This document shows, piece after piece, positions 8,801 through 18,275 of a stretch of 64,000 nucleotides of DNA. The position numbers and the translations under genes are program-made. Under the pieces are notes generated by a model. That model was given only the letters and a program-made list of their open reading frames with translations, did no database searches and was not told the origin of the DNA. Position 1 is the first letter of the stretch, and every line of letters starts with the position of its first letter. The DNA is taken from contig NC_023065.1 in the NCBI RefSeq assembly GCF_000513295.1, positions 2,402,501 to 2,466,500 of the forward strand, read 5' to 3'. This DNA is from Magnetospirillum gryphiswaldense MSR-1 v2 (GTDB taxonomy: Bacteria > Pseudomonadota > Alphaproteobacteria > Rhodospirillales > Magnetospirillaceae).

Positions 8801-11800
8801 TTGCCCTGAACCGAGGGGCCATCGACCACCGGGGTGATCTTGACCGGCACCGCCTGCAACGCCGCCGAGGCGGTGTCATAGCGGCCATCGGCGGTGGTCA
8901 CCACCACCCGGGCCTGAAGCGCATTGGTATCGCCGGCGAAATCCTTGGGCGGGGTCAGGGTGACACTGCCCAGGGCGCTGTACGGCACCGAATAGGTGAA
9001 GGTATCGGCGCTGCCATTGGCATCGGTATCGACCGCGTCGATCTGGTAATAGCCCGAGCCGGAAATGCTCCAGCCCTTGGGCACCACCAGGGCGACGCTG
9101 ACGGTGGAGCCATCACTGGCCACGCCGTTGGCGCCCACGGTCAGCGGGTCGCCGTTGCCGTCGACGACACTGATCAAAGGCTTCAACTGCGACAGGGCGA
9201 CCGCACCATCCTCGGTGCCGGTAATGGTGCCGGTGATGTCGCCGGTGGGGATGGGCGGCAAGTTCTCGCTGCCGCCGGACCCGCCGAAATCACCGAAATT
9301 GACGACGACGCTGACCGAACCGTCCTCGGTGTCGGAACCGCCATCGGGATCGACGTCGGTAACCACCGCCTTGATGGTCAAGGTGACGTCGTCGGCGATG
9401 TTGTCGCCATTGGCGTCGGTACGGCTGTAAAGCGAGGTCGCCACCAGCTTGATGCTGGCGATCTCGGTGCCGCCCGGCACGGTCCACGACCCGTCGCCGT
9501 TGTTGATGCCGCCTTCCACCGACACGCCGTTGGGCACGCCGCTGATCTTCAGGTACAGACTTTCCGAATTGTCGCCGCTGTAAAGGGCGGTGTCGGCGAC
9601 GCTGATATCGCCGGTCAGGGTTACCTCGTGCGTGGTGATGGTGTGGCCGCCCACGACCATGGTGCCGTTGACGTAATCATGCACCAGCGGCGTTGCGTCG
9701 GTATCGGCGTCGATGACCAGATTGGGTTCATCGGCCACCGCCTTGACCACCACCTTGCCGCTGATATCGCGCGCCTGGGTATCGGCGCCGTCCTGAGCGG
9801 TCACCGTCATCTTGATGTTGAAATCCTTGGCCCAATTGGCGGGCACGCCGTGCAGGGCCAGCCCCGAGACCGTGACGCTGGTCTGGCCGGGGGTGACGGT
9901 GACGGACGGCACGGTGATCTGATAATTGCCCGAGCCATCGGCCTGGGCCGTATAGGTGTTGCCGCCATAGGTGACGGTGACGTCGTCGAGGATTCCGGCC
10001 ACCGTGGCAGGCGGCAGATTGGCGACGCTGGTGCCGGCATCGGCCGCCGCCTTGGCCAGCAAGGTGTCGACCAGCAGATCGACATCGACCACCACATTGG
10101 TGATGCTGGCGATGCTTTCGATGCCGCCATTGCCGTATCCGGTGATGCCGTCGCCCATGTCGGCGACATTGGCGGTCAGGCTGATATTGACGACGCCGGC
10201 ATCTTCATTGCCGCTACCACCGATGCTGCCGGTGGGCAGGTCGGCGTCGGGGGCGACGGTGACACGCAAGGTGGCGTCGACCTTTTCATAATCACCGTCG
10301 TTTTCGGTGGTGATCAGGCTGACCGACAGGTCGAAGGTACCGGAATAATTGGTCGGCGCGATCAGACGGACATTGTCCACGTAATCGGGCGCCACCGACC
10401 ATTTGCCGTTACCGATATATTTGAGCTGATCGGTGCTGACGCCATCCAAGGTCACGGTCACGCCGGCGGGCACGCCGGAGATGACCACGCTCAGGCTTTC
10501 CGAGCCGTCGGTATCGACGCTGACATAGGTTTCCAGATGCGGATGGATGACATTGCCCTCGGTGCCGTTGGCCTGGGCGATGTATTTCTGTTCCGCGTCC
10601 ACCCACGTCACGTTGGACGGATCGGCGACGCCGGTGACCACCACGTTGATGGTGGCGGTGCGGGTGGCGGTGCTGGTGCCGTCGGTGGACACCGCGTTGA
10701 CCTGAAGCGCCACGTCGACGTTGGAATTGGCCGCCGGCTTGAAATACAGGTTCTTCAACTCGGCTTCACTGAAGGTCCAGGTGCCAGCATTATTGTGACC
10801 GGCATCGTACTCGGTGTAGGTGCCGTTGGCATTCTTCAGCCAGAAGCTGCCGCCATTGGCGTTGCCGATGGTGACGCTCAGGGTTTCCGAGCCGTCGATA
10901 TCGGTTTCACTGGGGCGGATATCCAGCTTGACCAGGCTGTCTTCCAGCACGCGGGCGTCGCTGACCACCAGATTGGGCTGATCGGCCACCGCGTCGACGA
11001 CGACATTGAAGGCCACCGAGGTGGTGGCGGTCTTGGTCGCCACCTGACCGCCGGTGGCGGCCTCGGTGGTGGTGACGTTGAAGACGATCTTGCTGGCGTC
11101 GGCGTCGGAATCCTGCGGCGGGTGGACGAAAACATTGCCCAGCTTATTCAGGTCCAGCGTCCAGGTGGTGCCGCTGTTGCCATAGGCCTTGTACTGACCG
11201 TCGGCGGGGTCCAGATAGACCACCGACCAGCCCGCCGGCACATTGGTCAACGTCGCTGCGGTCAGGGTTTCCGAGCCATCGGTATCGATGCGCGCCGCCG
11301 TCAGGTCCAGGGCGATATAGCCGTCTTCCGACCCGGTGATGGTGGTCTGGGCGGTGGTGGTGTTGCTGACCACCGTCGCCGCCATGCCGCCAATGCTGAT
11401 GCTGGGGGCGTCGGCCACCGCCTTGACGGTGATGGTGCCGATGCTCGACGTGGTGGTGTAGCTGTCCGGGCTGCCGGCATCCGCGGTGGTGGTCCGCACC
11501 CGATAGGTGACGTCCAGATCGGAATTGGCGTTGGGGACATATTTCAGATTGGCCACCGTATAGGTGGAGGTTCCGGCGTTATAGGTCAGCGTCCCCACCG
11601 GCACGTTGTAGATGGTGTAGGTGACGCCACCCACATCGGTGGTACCGGCGGCGGTCAGGGCAACGCCCGACAGCTTCAGCGCCCCGTCCATGGTACCGGA
11701 GACCAGGATCTCCACATTGCCGGTCAGACTTTCCGAACCGTCGGTGTCCGTCAACTTGATGGTGGGGGCAAAGGTGATGCCGACGGAATCCTCGTTGCCG

Positions 11801-14800
11801 CTGGCGGTGCCGGAGATGGTGGTGGTATCCGCCACCGGGTCAATGCGCAGCCACAGGGATTGCTGGGCGCCGGTCGCCTCACCGGCACGGCTCAGGTCGT
11901 TAGCCGCGTTGTTGTCGAAGTTGTTCGACGCCGTCAGCGCCGCGTTGGCGTTGCTGACTTCCCCGGCGGTATCGCCATCGGTTTCCTTGGCGATGGGGGT
12001 AATTTTCACCTCAAGGGTGGAATTGCCCCAGTTTTCGTCACCGCCGATACGCACCTTGCCGGCGGCCACATCGGCGGCGCTGACGGTGATGCTTTCGCCG
12101 TTGGTCAGTTCCTTGAAGGTATCGCCGGCATCGGGGCTGGCCAACGTGCCCTTCTGGCCGTCGCCATCGGCGTCGATCCAGATACGGGTATAGGAATTGG
12201 TGGCGGTGATCTTGAAGTACAGCACTTCCGAGCCGTCGGCGCTGGTGGTGGCCAACCCGGTGGGGGTGGTGCCGTCCTCGCCCGAGATGCTGGTCAGGGC
12301 ATCCTTCAGATTGTACCAATCGTCTTCGTTGACATGGACCGCCGCCCCTTCGGTGGCGCCCTCGGTCACCACCAGGGTGGGGGTATCGGCGTCGCCATAA
12401 ACCTTGACGTTGACCACTTGGTTGACCGTCTGGCTGCCGCCGGCGGCTTCGGTGGTGGTGGTGCTGAGGTTCAAGGTGAAGTCGGTGAGGTCGATGCCGG
12501 TATTGGTGCTGGTGGTGGGGCCATAGCTGTCGACATTGCTGTCTTCCACCAGACCGGTGACCCGCAGATCGGCCAATTGCGCCTTCAGCGTGTTGGTGTC
12601 GTTGCTGCTGAAGCTATAGGCGCCATTGCCGTCCGGGGTCAGCAAGGTGGTGCCCTGATACAGGCTGAGACCGGCGGGCAGGCCGGAAACGGTGACGGTC
12701 ACCGTTTCGCTGCCGTCGGTGTCGACCAGCGGCGCCGCGATGTTGAGCGCCACGAACTTGTCTTCCACGCCGACGGCGCTGGCCGTGGGGGTGACGGTAT
12801 CGACCACGGCATTGACGGTCAGGGTGACGGTCTGGGTGGTCTGCGCCGTATCCGCCCAGGTCTGGCCATAGGCGGTGTTGGTGGCGGTGGGGGTGGCATC
12901 GGAATCGGTATCGTTGGCCACCGCGCGGATGGTGAAGCTGGTATCGCCATCGTCATTGGCGGTCTTCGACTTCATATAGACACCCGACAGGCTACCATCG
13001 GCGGCGACCAGACCGGCGGGAATCTTGTAGCCGGTATGGGTGGCCCCAGACGGATCGGTATAGGTGCTAGTAGTCAGCGCCACATAAGTGCCGCCGACAT
13101 TCTGGTACAGCCCGAAACCGCTGTTCAGATCCTCGACATAGACCGTCAGGGTCTCGCTGCCATCGGCGGCGCCCACATTGGCCTTGATTGCGGCCAGGGA
13201 CACATAGGTGTCCTCGTTGCCGCTGATGGCATTGCCGCTGATCACCGGATCGACCACGCCGATATCCACCCGCAGGCTGGCCGGGCTGCTGATGGCCACG
13301 TCACCGTTACTGGATTCCTGCGACACCCCCCACACGGTCAGGTTCAGGTCATTGGAATAATTGCCGCTGACCGACAGGCGCAGATCAGCCAGATCGCCGG
13401 CATTGACCTTGTAGACCGGGTTGCCGGCGGAGGCGGTGATGTTGGTGCCGTCCACGGCGAAACTGGCGCTGATGGGGGTGACGGCGACGCCCCCCACGGT
13501 CAGGGCGCCAGCGGCGGCGGGCACACCCGAAATATAGACGTACTGGGCCTCGGAGCCGTCGTTATCGGCATTGGACACCGAAATAGACAACGGAATCGAG
13601 CCGCCGGCAGCGCTTTCCATGGTGCCGGTATTGACAGTGGCGACCACGGGGACGTCGGCCACGGCGGTGACGGAGATGGTGGCGTCTTCCTTGACCCAGG
13701 TCTTGGTGATGCCGGTGTCGTCGTCATAGGCCTGGATGCCCACGTCGTACTTGATGGTTCCGGCGTAATCATCCTTGGGCATGAACGACAGCCCCTGAAC
13801 CACATAGGTGTCGCCGGTCTGGGTGAAGGTGGCGCTGTTGATGGTGAAGGTGGTGGTGCCGTCGCCATTGGCGCTGCCAGTCAGAGCCACCCCGTTCAAA
13901 TAGACGGTCCCGTTCAGGAAATTGGCATCGTCGGTGGTGATGGTCACCAGGCCGGTGGGCTTTTCCGAATGATCCAGATCCTTGAATTCGATGGTCGGCG
14001 TCAGGGTGATGGCGGTGCCGGCATCGTCGCCGCGATTGTCGCTCAGACCGGTCAGGCCGTCTTCAAAGCCGCTATTGGCAGCGCTGATGGCGGTATCGGC
14101 CTCGTGCTGGGCCACCACTTTCAGGGTCAGGGTATCGACATCGCTTTGGGCGGTGGCCGAACGCGCCAGATCGGTGTCGTTGTCGATGGCATCGTCGGCG
14201 ACGCCATTGGCTTCCGTCGACTTGGTGACCACGTCGAACTTCAAGGTGTCGGTATTGTCGGTGCTGGCCCAGTCTTCCTTGCCGCCGACGAAAATCTTGC
14301 CGTCATAGACATCCTTGGCCGACACCTCGACGGTGCGCCCATTGGCCGCGTTCAGGTCGATGACGGTGTCGCCGGCGCTGATGCCGGCAACGCCGTCATT
14401 GTCGATGACCAGACGGGAATCCTGCTGGGCGGTGATCTTGAAGGTCAGGGATTCCGACCCGTCGGTGCTTTCGATCTTGCCGTCGCCATCGCTATCGGTA
14501 TCGCCATCGGCGCTGCCGGCTTCGGTCAGATTGCCCTGAACGGCGGCGGCATTGCCGCTGGTATCAGCGGTCACGGCGGCGCGCAGGTTATAGAAATCGT
14601 CTTCGTTGATGATCTGGGTGGCGTCGACGACGCTGACCACCGGCTTGTCGGCATCCGACAACACGTCGACGGCGATGGTGGTCGACACCGATTCGGTATC
14701 GCCGCCCACGCCTTCGGTGGAGGTGGCGGTGACGGTCAGGTTGAAATTGCCGTCATAATCCTGGCCGCCCTTGATCTGCAACCCGGTCAGCTGCGCCGGC

Positions 14801-16830
14801 GTAAGCGTATAGGTGACGGTGCCGTTGCCGTTATCGACCACGCTGCCGTGGTTGAGGGTGAAGGTGTTGGCCGGGCCGGTAACGGTGATCGACAGGCTTT
14901 CCGAGCCGTCGGTGTCGTTGAGCGACGAGGTGATGCCCAGATTGAACCACTTGTCCTCGACGCCGATGGCGCTGGCCGCCGCTGCCAGATTGGGGGCGTC
15001 GGCGACCGGGGTGAAGGTCACCCGCACGGCGGCGGTGGCATCGGCGATATCGGGGGCCAGCGAATGGATGGTCGTGCCGGTATCGTTCAAGGTGGCGCTG
15101 TTGTCGTCGTCGCTGTCTTGCTCGGCGTGATCGACATCGTTGACCACCGCGCGCAGGTTGAAATCGATGGCGTCGGATTTATTGGCGTCGGACCAGCGGG
15201 TTTGCAGGCCGGTGATATTGCCGTTGCCGTCCATGTAGCTGGTGACGTCATAACCGGTATGGCTGACACCATCGGCATCGGTATAAGTGGTGGTGGCAAG
15301 CGGCGTGCCGGTATTGGTGTCGCGGATGACCACGCCGGCGGGCACATCTTCCAGATAGACCTTCAGCGTCTCGGCACCATCGGTGCCCGTACCCGCCATA
15401 TCGGCGTTGATGGTCGCCGACAGCGACAACGCAGCCCATTCATCTTCATTGACATTGTAGGTGCCGCCGGTGGCGGTGGGATCGACCACGCCGACATCAA
15501 CGTTGATGGTCACCGGACCGCTGATTGCCACGTCGCCGTTGGAATCCTCGGTGCTGGTGGCTCGTACGCTCAGGGTGAAATCAGCGCTGTCGTTGCTGGC
15601 CGATTTGACCTCGATGCTGTCGCGGTAATCCGCCGGCACCACATAATAGGTGCCGTCGGGCAGGTTGGCATCACCGGTCACGGTGGTGGGCGACACCGTC
15701 TGCACCACGCCATTGCCGTCGGTATAGCGCAGACTGGCGCCATCGGGCAGATCGCTGATGTAAAGGGTCTGGGTTTCCGAATTGTCGACGCCCACATCCT
15801 TATCGACGACGCTGATATCCAGGCCGATCCAGGCATTTTCCATGCCGGCGGAATCCACCGCCGACAGACCGGGGGCGTCGGCGACGGCGACGATGGTGAC
15901 GCTCAGCGGAGCGGACGAGGTCGCGGTGGTGCCGGTATCGGACGAGGTGGCGGTGACGGTCAGGTTGAGCGTGCCGCTGAAATCGGCATCATCATCATCG
16001 TCCACATTCTTCAGATAGATGTCATCCAACTGGGCCTGGGTCGGATTGGTCAGAGTCCAGGTGCCGCCGCTGAGGCTGCCCACCGGATTGCCGGCACCAT
16101 CGACGATGGTGAAGTAATCGGGGACGCCGCTGATCGAGATGGACGACAGAGTTTCCGGCCCATTATCGCTATCGGCGGTGGAGACGGTAATGGTCAGCTT
16201 GGTGGGGATGTCCTCAGTACCGGTGGCGGCGACCACACTGAGGTTGGGGGCCTGGGCCACCGGCGGATTGTCGGGATCGGGGGTGATTGTCGGCGGCACC
16301 ACGGGGGGCAAAGCCTCTGGCGGCAGTTCCTCGGCAGCAGCAGCCGGCACGGGGGCGTCGCCGCCGTCTTCCTCGTCCTCGCCCAAGCCGTTGGCGGTGG
16401 GGCGCGGCGCTTCCTCGGCATCTTCCGGGCGCAAACCTTCACGGTTGGGCGGGGCGTCGTTTTCGTCGCCTTCATCCGCCGCTTCCGGGGTGAATTTCGG
16501 CTGCGGGTTCTCGAACCGGGCCTCGACAATATTGTCGGGCTCGCTCGGCGTATAGACTTCAGGGATGACCTGATCGCCGACCGGCACCGCGCCTTCTTCC
16601 GGCGGCGCACCGGCCTGCATCTTCTCGAAGGTCTCGCGGTTGGCGGATTGGACGTTGGCGAAGCCCTTGACGTCCTCCTTCTCTCCGGCGCTGGCCTCGG
16701 GCATACCCTGCTCTTCGGCGTCATCCAGGCGGTCGGTGCCTTTGCCGTCCAGATGCAGGGCATCCAGGGTGGATACATCGGCGCCTTCGTTGGTCGGCGC
16801 CTCGGGCTGGTTCAGATTGTCTTCAGCCAT
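5878..16830 (-). CDS. Giant repetitive cell-surface protein / adhesin, type I secretion substrate
   Basis: About 3650 aa. The ATG at 16830 (MAEDNLNQPEAP) is preferred because GGAG lies 8 bases upstream; an in-frame ATG at 16851 lacks one. Residues 1 to about 190 are very acidic and Pro-rich. From about 190 to 3300 there are dozens of cadherin/Ig-like repeats of roughly 100-130 aa. Each is marked by an ED pair, a DTDGSE(T/S)L calcium-binding-like motif, a SGVPAG turn and a W-T strand, and ends in an A(D/N)xP linker. The last 350 aa differ and end HFDNIERLLG. I see no GGxGxD RTX nonapeptides and no LPxTG. The three downstream co-directional genes are a type I secretion adaptor and two ABC exporters, so this is very likely their substrate, a LapA/BapA-like adhesin. 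Near-absence of Cys and very high Asp/Thr/Gly fit a secreted Ca-binding filament. Confidence 0.85.
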   Translation of the reverse strand: MAEDNLNQPEAPTNEGADVSTLDALHLDGKGTDRLDDAEEQGMPEASAGEKEDVKGFANVQSANRETFEKMQAGAPPEEGAVPVGDQVIPEVYTPSEPDNIVEARFENPQPKFTPEAADEGDENDAPPNREGLRPEDAEEAPRPTANGLGEDEEDGGDAPVPAAAAEELPPEALPPVVPPTITPDPDNPPVAQAPNLSVVAATGTEDIPTKLTITVSTADSDNGPETLSSISISGVPDYFTIVDGAGNPVGSLSGGTWTLTNPTQAQLDDIYLKNVDDDDDADFSGTLNLTVTATSSDTGTTATSSAPLSVTIVAVADAPGLSAVDSAGMENAWIGLDISVVDKDVGVDNSETQTLYISDLPDGASLRYTDGNGVVQTVSPTTVTGDANLPDGTYYVVPADYRDSIEVKSASNDSADFTLSVRATSTEDSNGDVAISGPVTINVDVGVVDPTATGGTYNVNEDEWAALSLSATINADMAGTGTDGAETLKVYLEDVPAGVVIRDTNTGTPLATTTYTDADGVSHTGYDVTSYMDGNGNITGLQTRWSDANKSDAIDFNLRAVVNDVDHAEQDSDDDNSATLNDTGTTIHSLAPDIADATAAVRVTFTPVADAPNLAAAASAIGVEDKWFNLGITSSLNDTDGSESLSITVTGPANTFTLNHGSVVDNGNGTVTYTLTPAQLTGLQIKGGQDYDGNFNLTVTATSTEGVGGDTESVSTTIAVDVLSDADKPVVSVVDATQIINEDDFYNLRAAVTADTSGNAAAVQGNLTEAGSADGDTDSDGDGKIESTDGSESLTFKITAQQDSRLVIDNDGVAGISAGDTVIDLNAANGRTVEVSAKDVYDGKIFVGGKEDWASTDNTDTLKFDVVTKSTEANGVADDAIDNDTDLARSATAQSDVDTLTLKVVAQHEADTAISAANSGFEDGLTGLSDNRGDDAGTAITLTPTIEFKDLDHSEKPTGLVTITTDDANFLNGTVYLNGVALTGSANGDGTTTFTINSATFTQTGDTYVVQGLSFMPKDDYAGTIKYDVGIQAYDDDTGITKTWVKEDATISVTAVADVPVVATVNTGTMESAAGGSIPLSISVSNADNDGSEAQYVYISGVPAAAGALTVGGVAVTPISASFAVDGTNITASAGNPVYKVNAGDLADLRLSVSGNYSNDLNLTVWGVSQESSNGDVAISSPASLRVDIGVVDPVISGNAISGNEDTYVSLAAIKANVGAADGSETLTVYVEDLNSGFGLYQNVGGTYVALTTSTYTDPSGATHTGYKIPAGLVAADGSLSGVYMKSKTANDDGDTSFTIRAVANDTDSDATPTATNTAYGQTWADTAQTTQTVTLTVNAVVDTVTPTASAVGVEDKFVALNIAAPLVDTDGSETVTVTVSGLPAGLSLYQGTTLLTPDGNGAYSFSSNDTNTLKAQLADLRVTGLVEDSNVDSYGPTTSTNTGIDLTDFTLNLSTTTTEAAGGSQTVNQVVNVKVYGDADTPTLVVTEGATEGAAVHVNEDDWYNLKDALTSISGEDGTTPTGLATTSADGSEVLYFKITATNSYTRIWIDADGDGQKGTLASPDAGDTFKELTNGESITVSAADVAAGKVRIGGDENWGNSTLEVKITPIAKETDGDTAGEVSNANAALTASNNFDNNAANDLSRAGEATGAQQSLWLRIDPVADTTTISGTASGNEDSVGITFAPTIKLTDTDGSESLTGNVEILVSGTMDGALKLSGVALTAAGTTDVGGVTYTIYNVPVGTLTYNAGTSTYTVANLKYVPNANSDLDVTYRVRTTTADAGSPDSYTTTSSIGTITVKAVADAPSISIGGMAATVVSNTTTAQTTITGSEDGYIALDLTAARIDTDGSETLTAATLTNVPAGWSVVYLDPADGQYKAYGNSGTTWTLDLNKLGNVFVHPPQDSDADASKIVFNVTTTEAATGGQVATKTATTSVAFNVVVDAVADQPNLVVSDARVLEDSLVKLDIRPSETDIDGSETLSVTIGNANGGSFWLKNANGTYTEYDAGHNNAGTWTFSEAELKNLYFKPAANSNVDVALQVNAVSTDGTSTATRTATINVVVTGVADPSNVTWVDAEQKYIAQANGTEGNVIHPHLETYVSVDTDGSESLSVVISGVPAGVTVTLDGVSTDQLKYIGNGKWSVAPDYVDNVRLIAPTNYSGTFDLSVSLITTENDGDYEKVDATLRVTVAPDADLPTGSIGGSGNEDAGVVNISLTANVADMGDGITGYGNGGIESIASITNVVVDVDLLVDTLLAKAAADAGTSVANLPPATVAGILDDVTVTYGGNTYTAQADGSGNYQITVPSVTVTPGQTSVTVSGLALHGVPANWAKDFNIKMTVTAQDGADTQARDISGKVVVKAVADEPNLVIDADTDATPLVHDYVNGTMVVGGHTITTHEVTLTGDISVADTALYSGDNSESLYLKISGVPNGVSVEGGINNGDGSWTVPGGTEIASIKLVATSLYSRTDANGDNIADDVTLTIKAVVTDVDPDGGSDTEDGSVSVVVNFGDFGGSGGSENLPPIPTGDITGTITGTEDGAVALSQLKPLISVVDGNGDPLTVGANGVASDGSTVSVALVVPKGWSISGSGYYQIDAVDTDANGSADTFTYSVPYSALGSVTLTPPKDFAGDTNALQARVVVTTADGRYDTASAALQAVPVKITPVVDGPSVQGNIDHVAEDGADAGITLTITDIDIDNSESLNSNVIKIRIADEGGKVTGELTADGSGGFTMSAGVHGSGYTEYTVTVTDTSLFNSSGIVLSGLHFNPANDYSGTVGLQVLVEVKDQVTVDGGATTLTDVQTKTSHFQIVVDAVVDDSVFTPGVNAGIEDQSGGIALNMEIQHSDVIAAGTDWSTETMSVIISGVPTGASLTGAYNNGNGTWTVKDSSLSFNTSTGKWELQGVKFVPAQDNSADANLTVTTFAKEAGTNTWVEDSSAPFTVVVAARADGATVNPQNVSGTEDVLLALDLGVQVLDASETAIITITGVPLQNGITDAAGNAVGTWTQTGSTWTVTVSATEVRSLDLLGSGKLYFDGATHVAGTWTMGVSVVSVDDDADSFNAGTGTYGDTVRNTDTSASSGSFAFTVTLVADADAPTLNVTANTVSGNEDTAITLNIADARVDTDGSETLSLTIAGAPAGTKFLATTNGTTWTEHTVNTEGGSVTISGTLTNVKMVPPADYNGTVNLSLTATATEANGDTASTSQNLAVTVVAVNDAPTLALSGVAGLGIAAGAHNAAMHLMHDASVLISDVDGTALQSMSLHISGAKAGDALGLSGVSPAFDGSGNMTVSVNGKTFTVTYNDSTDTLTFSNPAASFADYQAIVNTHVIFTSSTGTLLDGMRNVDVTVTDSTGGVSGSLSIPVTVDEAGSATPTTVSGDALGSVYFGDDGAHLNGTIPVTAGLDIADGASINQMTVTLDGLTGDSLALSGMTVSVNEAGLLEVSGNGITSGITVSFDSGSNALIFSGSGSATDYETIADSIILSSEDGTLDAGSRDITVALSDGSTSTFTTNLSSNLALEGEAAGEVHWNSDGSAVVDDTMIVPWGYDGSLDGGSNGIDALMVQYNNGSADSFDWTFTVVDGGDILATAADDASKSFIVDIQSGTANVSEDQNSVVFSTDADGQIVFQDALNNTSSTMHFDNIERLLG

Positions 16831-16880
16831 GATTTTCTCCACATCCCCCACAAATTATAAAAGCCATCCGTACCCGACAC

Positions 16881-18254
16881 TCAGCGTTCGCGGAACGCCT
16901 GCGAGAACGAGGCCTGCAACGGTTTCAGCAAGTACTGCAACAAGGTCTTGTCGCCGGTGATGATGTCCGCCTGCACGGTCATGCCGGGCAAAATGCGGTT
17001 CTGTCCCTCGTGCGTCCCCACATACGGATGCTGCAACAAGACCCACCCCTTGTAATAGGGCTGGTTGTCCTTCTCATCCACATAGGTGGTCGCCGAGATA
17101 TCGCGCAACGTGCCTTCGACACTGCCGAAGCGGACGAAGTCATAGCTGGCCACCTTGATGATGACCTTCTGGCCGCTGTGCAGATGCCCGACATCGCGGG
17201 TGCTGATACGGGTTTCCACCAGCAATTCATCATCGACCGGAACGATTTCCATCAACATGCCGCCGGCGGGCACCACGGCGCCCACGGTCTTGGCCTTGAG
17301 ATTCTGGACGAACCCCTTGGCCGGCGAGACGATTTCCAGGCGATTGACGCGATCATGCAGGCGGCTCATGGATTCCTCGACCTGGACCAACTCGGTGGAC
17401 ACCGTGCCCAATTCGCCCAGGGTGTCCTGGCGGATATTGTTGTCCAGATCGCCGATGCGCTTGGCCAATTCCTCCAACGCCTTGGCGGCGGTGGCTTCCT
17501 GGCCCTTCAGGCGCGACAATTCGGCTTCGACGGCAGCGCGCTGGCGGCGCACCGCATAGAAATCCACCTTGCTGGAATAGCCGGAATTATACAGCTGCTC
17601 GCGCATGCCGACCTCTTCCGACACCAATTTCAGTTGTTCCTCGGCGGAACGCTGCTGATTCTGCGCGGCGCGGATTTCCTCGCGCTTTTGCATGATCTGT
17701 TCCTCGAACACCTTGCGCTGCGACGACCAGCGCTCGGTATTGGCGCGCAGAATGTCCAATTGATCGACAATCATGGGCGCGTACTTGACGCCGAAGCCGC
17801 TGAAATCGGGCTGGCGATTCTCGACGAAGGCGCGCAGGCGCTCGGACTTGATGGCCAGACCGGCGCGGCGGCTTTGCGCCTGCTCCAATTCGGCGCTGGC
17901 CTGGATGGGATCGAGCCGCACCAGAACCTGACCGGCCTCGACCATGGCCCGGTCCTCGACCAAAATCTCGCGGACGATGCCGCCCTCCAGATGCTGAACC
18001 ACCTGAACCGAGCGCGAGGGCACGGCAGTGCCGAAGGTCACCGCCACCTCGTCGATGCGCATGAAGCTGGCCCACACGATGAAGGCGGCGACCACCGCCG
18101 AAACAATGATGACGGCCGCGCGGGAAACCGCCGAAATCCCCGATTCCTCGACGATGGCGAACTGCGCCAGATGCCGGATCTGGCGGGTGGCCTTTTCCAG
18201 TTTGGGCGGTCCCATGGGCGATGGGGTCGGGGTGAGGGCGGCAGCTTCGGACAT
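16881..18254 (-). CDS. HlyD-family type I secretion adaptor (membrane fusion protein)
   Basis: The 457-aa protein bridges inner-membrane ABC exporter and outer-membrane channel. A single transmembrane helix lies near residues 43-65 (VIIVSAVVAAFIVWAS). It is followed by the HlyD signature region (VQHLEGGIVREILVEDRAMVEAGQVLVRLDP), a long coiled-coil hairpin (about 115-290), and a lipoyl/beta-barrel C-terminal half ending in the conserved ILPGMTVQADI motif. It lies between the exporter genes and the giant surface protein, all on one strand, so it should be co-expressed with them. No TolC-type outer-membrane gene is present in the window, so the channel must be encoded elsewhere. Confidence 0.9.
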   Translation of the reverse strand: MSEAAALTPTPSPMGPPKLEKATRQIRHLAQFAIVEESGISAVSRAAVIIVSAVVAAFIVWASFMRIDEVAVTFGTAVPSRSVQVVQHLEGGIVREILVEDRAMVEAGQVLVRLDPIQASAELEQAQSRRAGLAIKSERLRAFVENRQPDFSGFGVKYAPMIVDQLDILRANTERWSSQRKVFEEQIMQKREEIRAAQNQQRSAEEQLKLVSEEVGMREQLYNSGYSSKVDFYAVRRQRAAVEAELSRLKGQEATAAKALEELAKRIGDLDNNIRQDTLGELGTVSTELVQVEESMSRLHDRVNRLEIVSPAKGFVQNLKAKTVGAVVPAGGMLMEIVPVDDELLVETRISTRDVGHLHSGQKVIIKVASYDFVRFGSVEGTLRDISATTYVDEKDNQPYYKGWVLLQHPYVGTHEGQNRILPGMTVQADIITGDKTLLQYLLKPLQASFSQAFRER

Positions 18255-18275
18255 GATGACTTTTTTCCCGGGGGC

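Noticed and set aside
5908-16860. An uninterrupted plus-strand frame of about 3650 codons lies antisense to the giant surface protein
   Set aside because: It is rich in Gly, His, Arg and Ala without domain structure, has no ribosome-binding site, and exists because the sense gene's codon choice avoids the few codons that would create antisense stops. The sense strand has clear repeats and operon partners.
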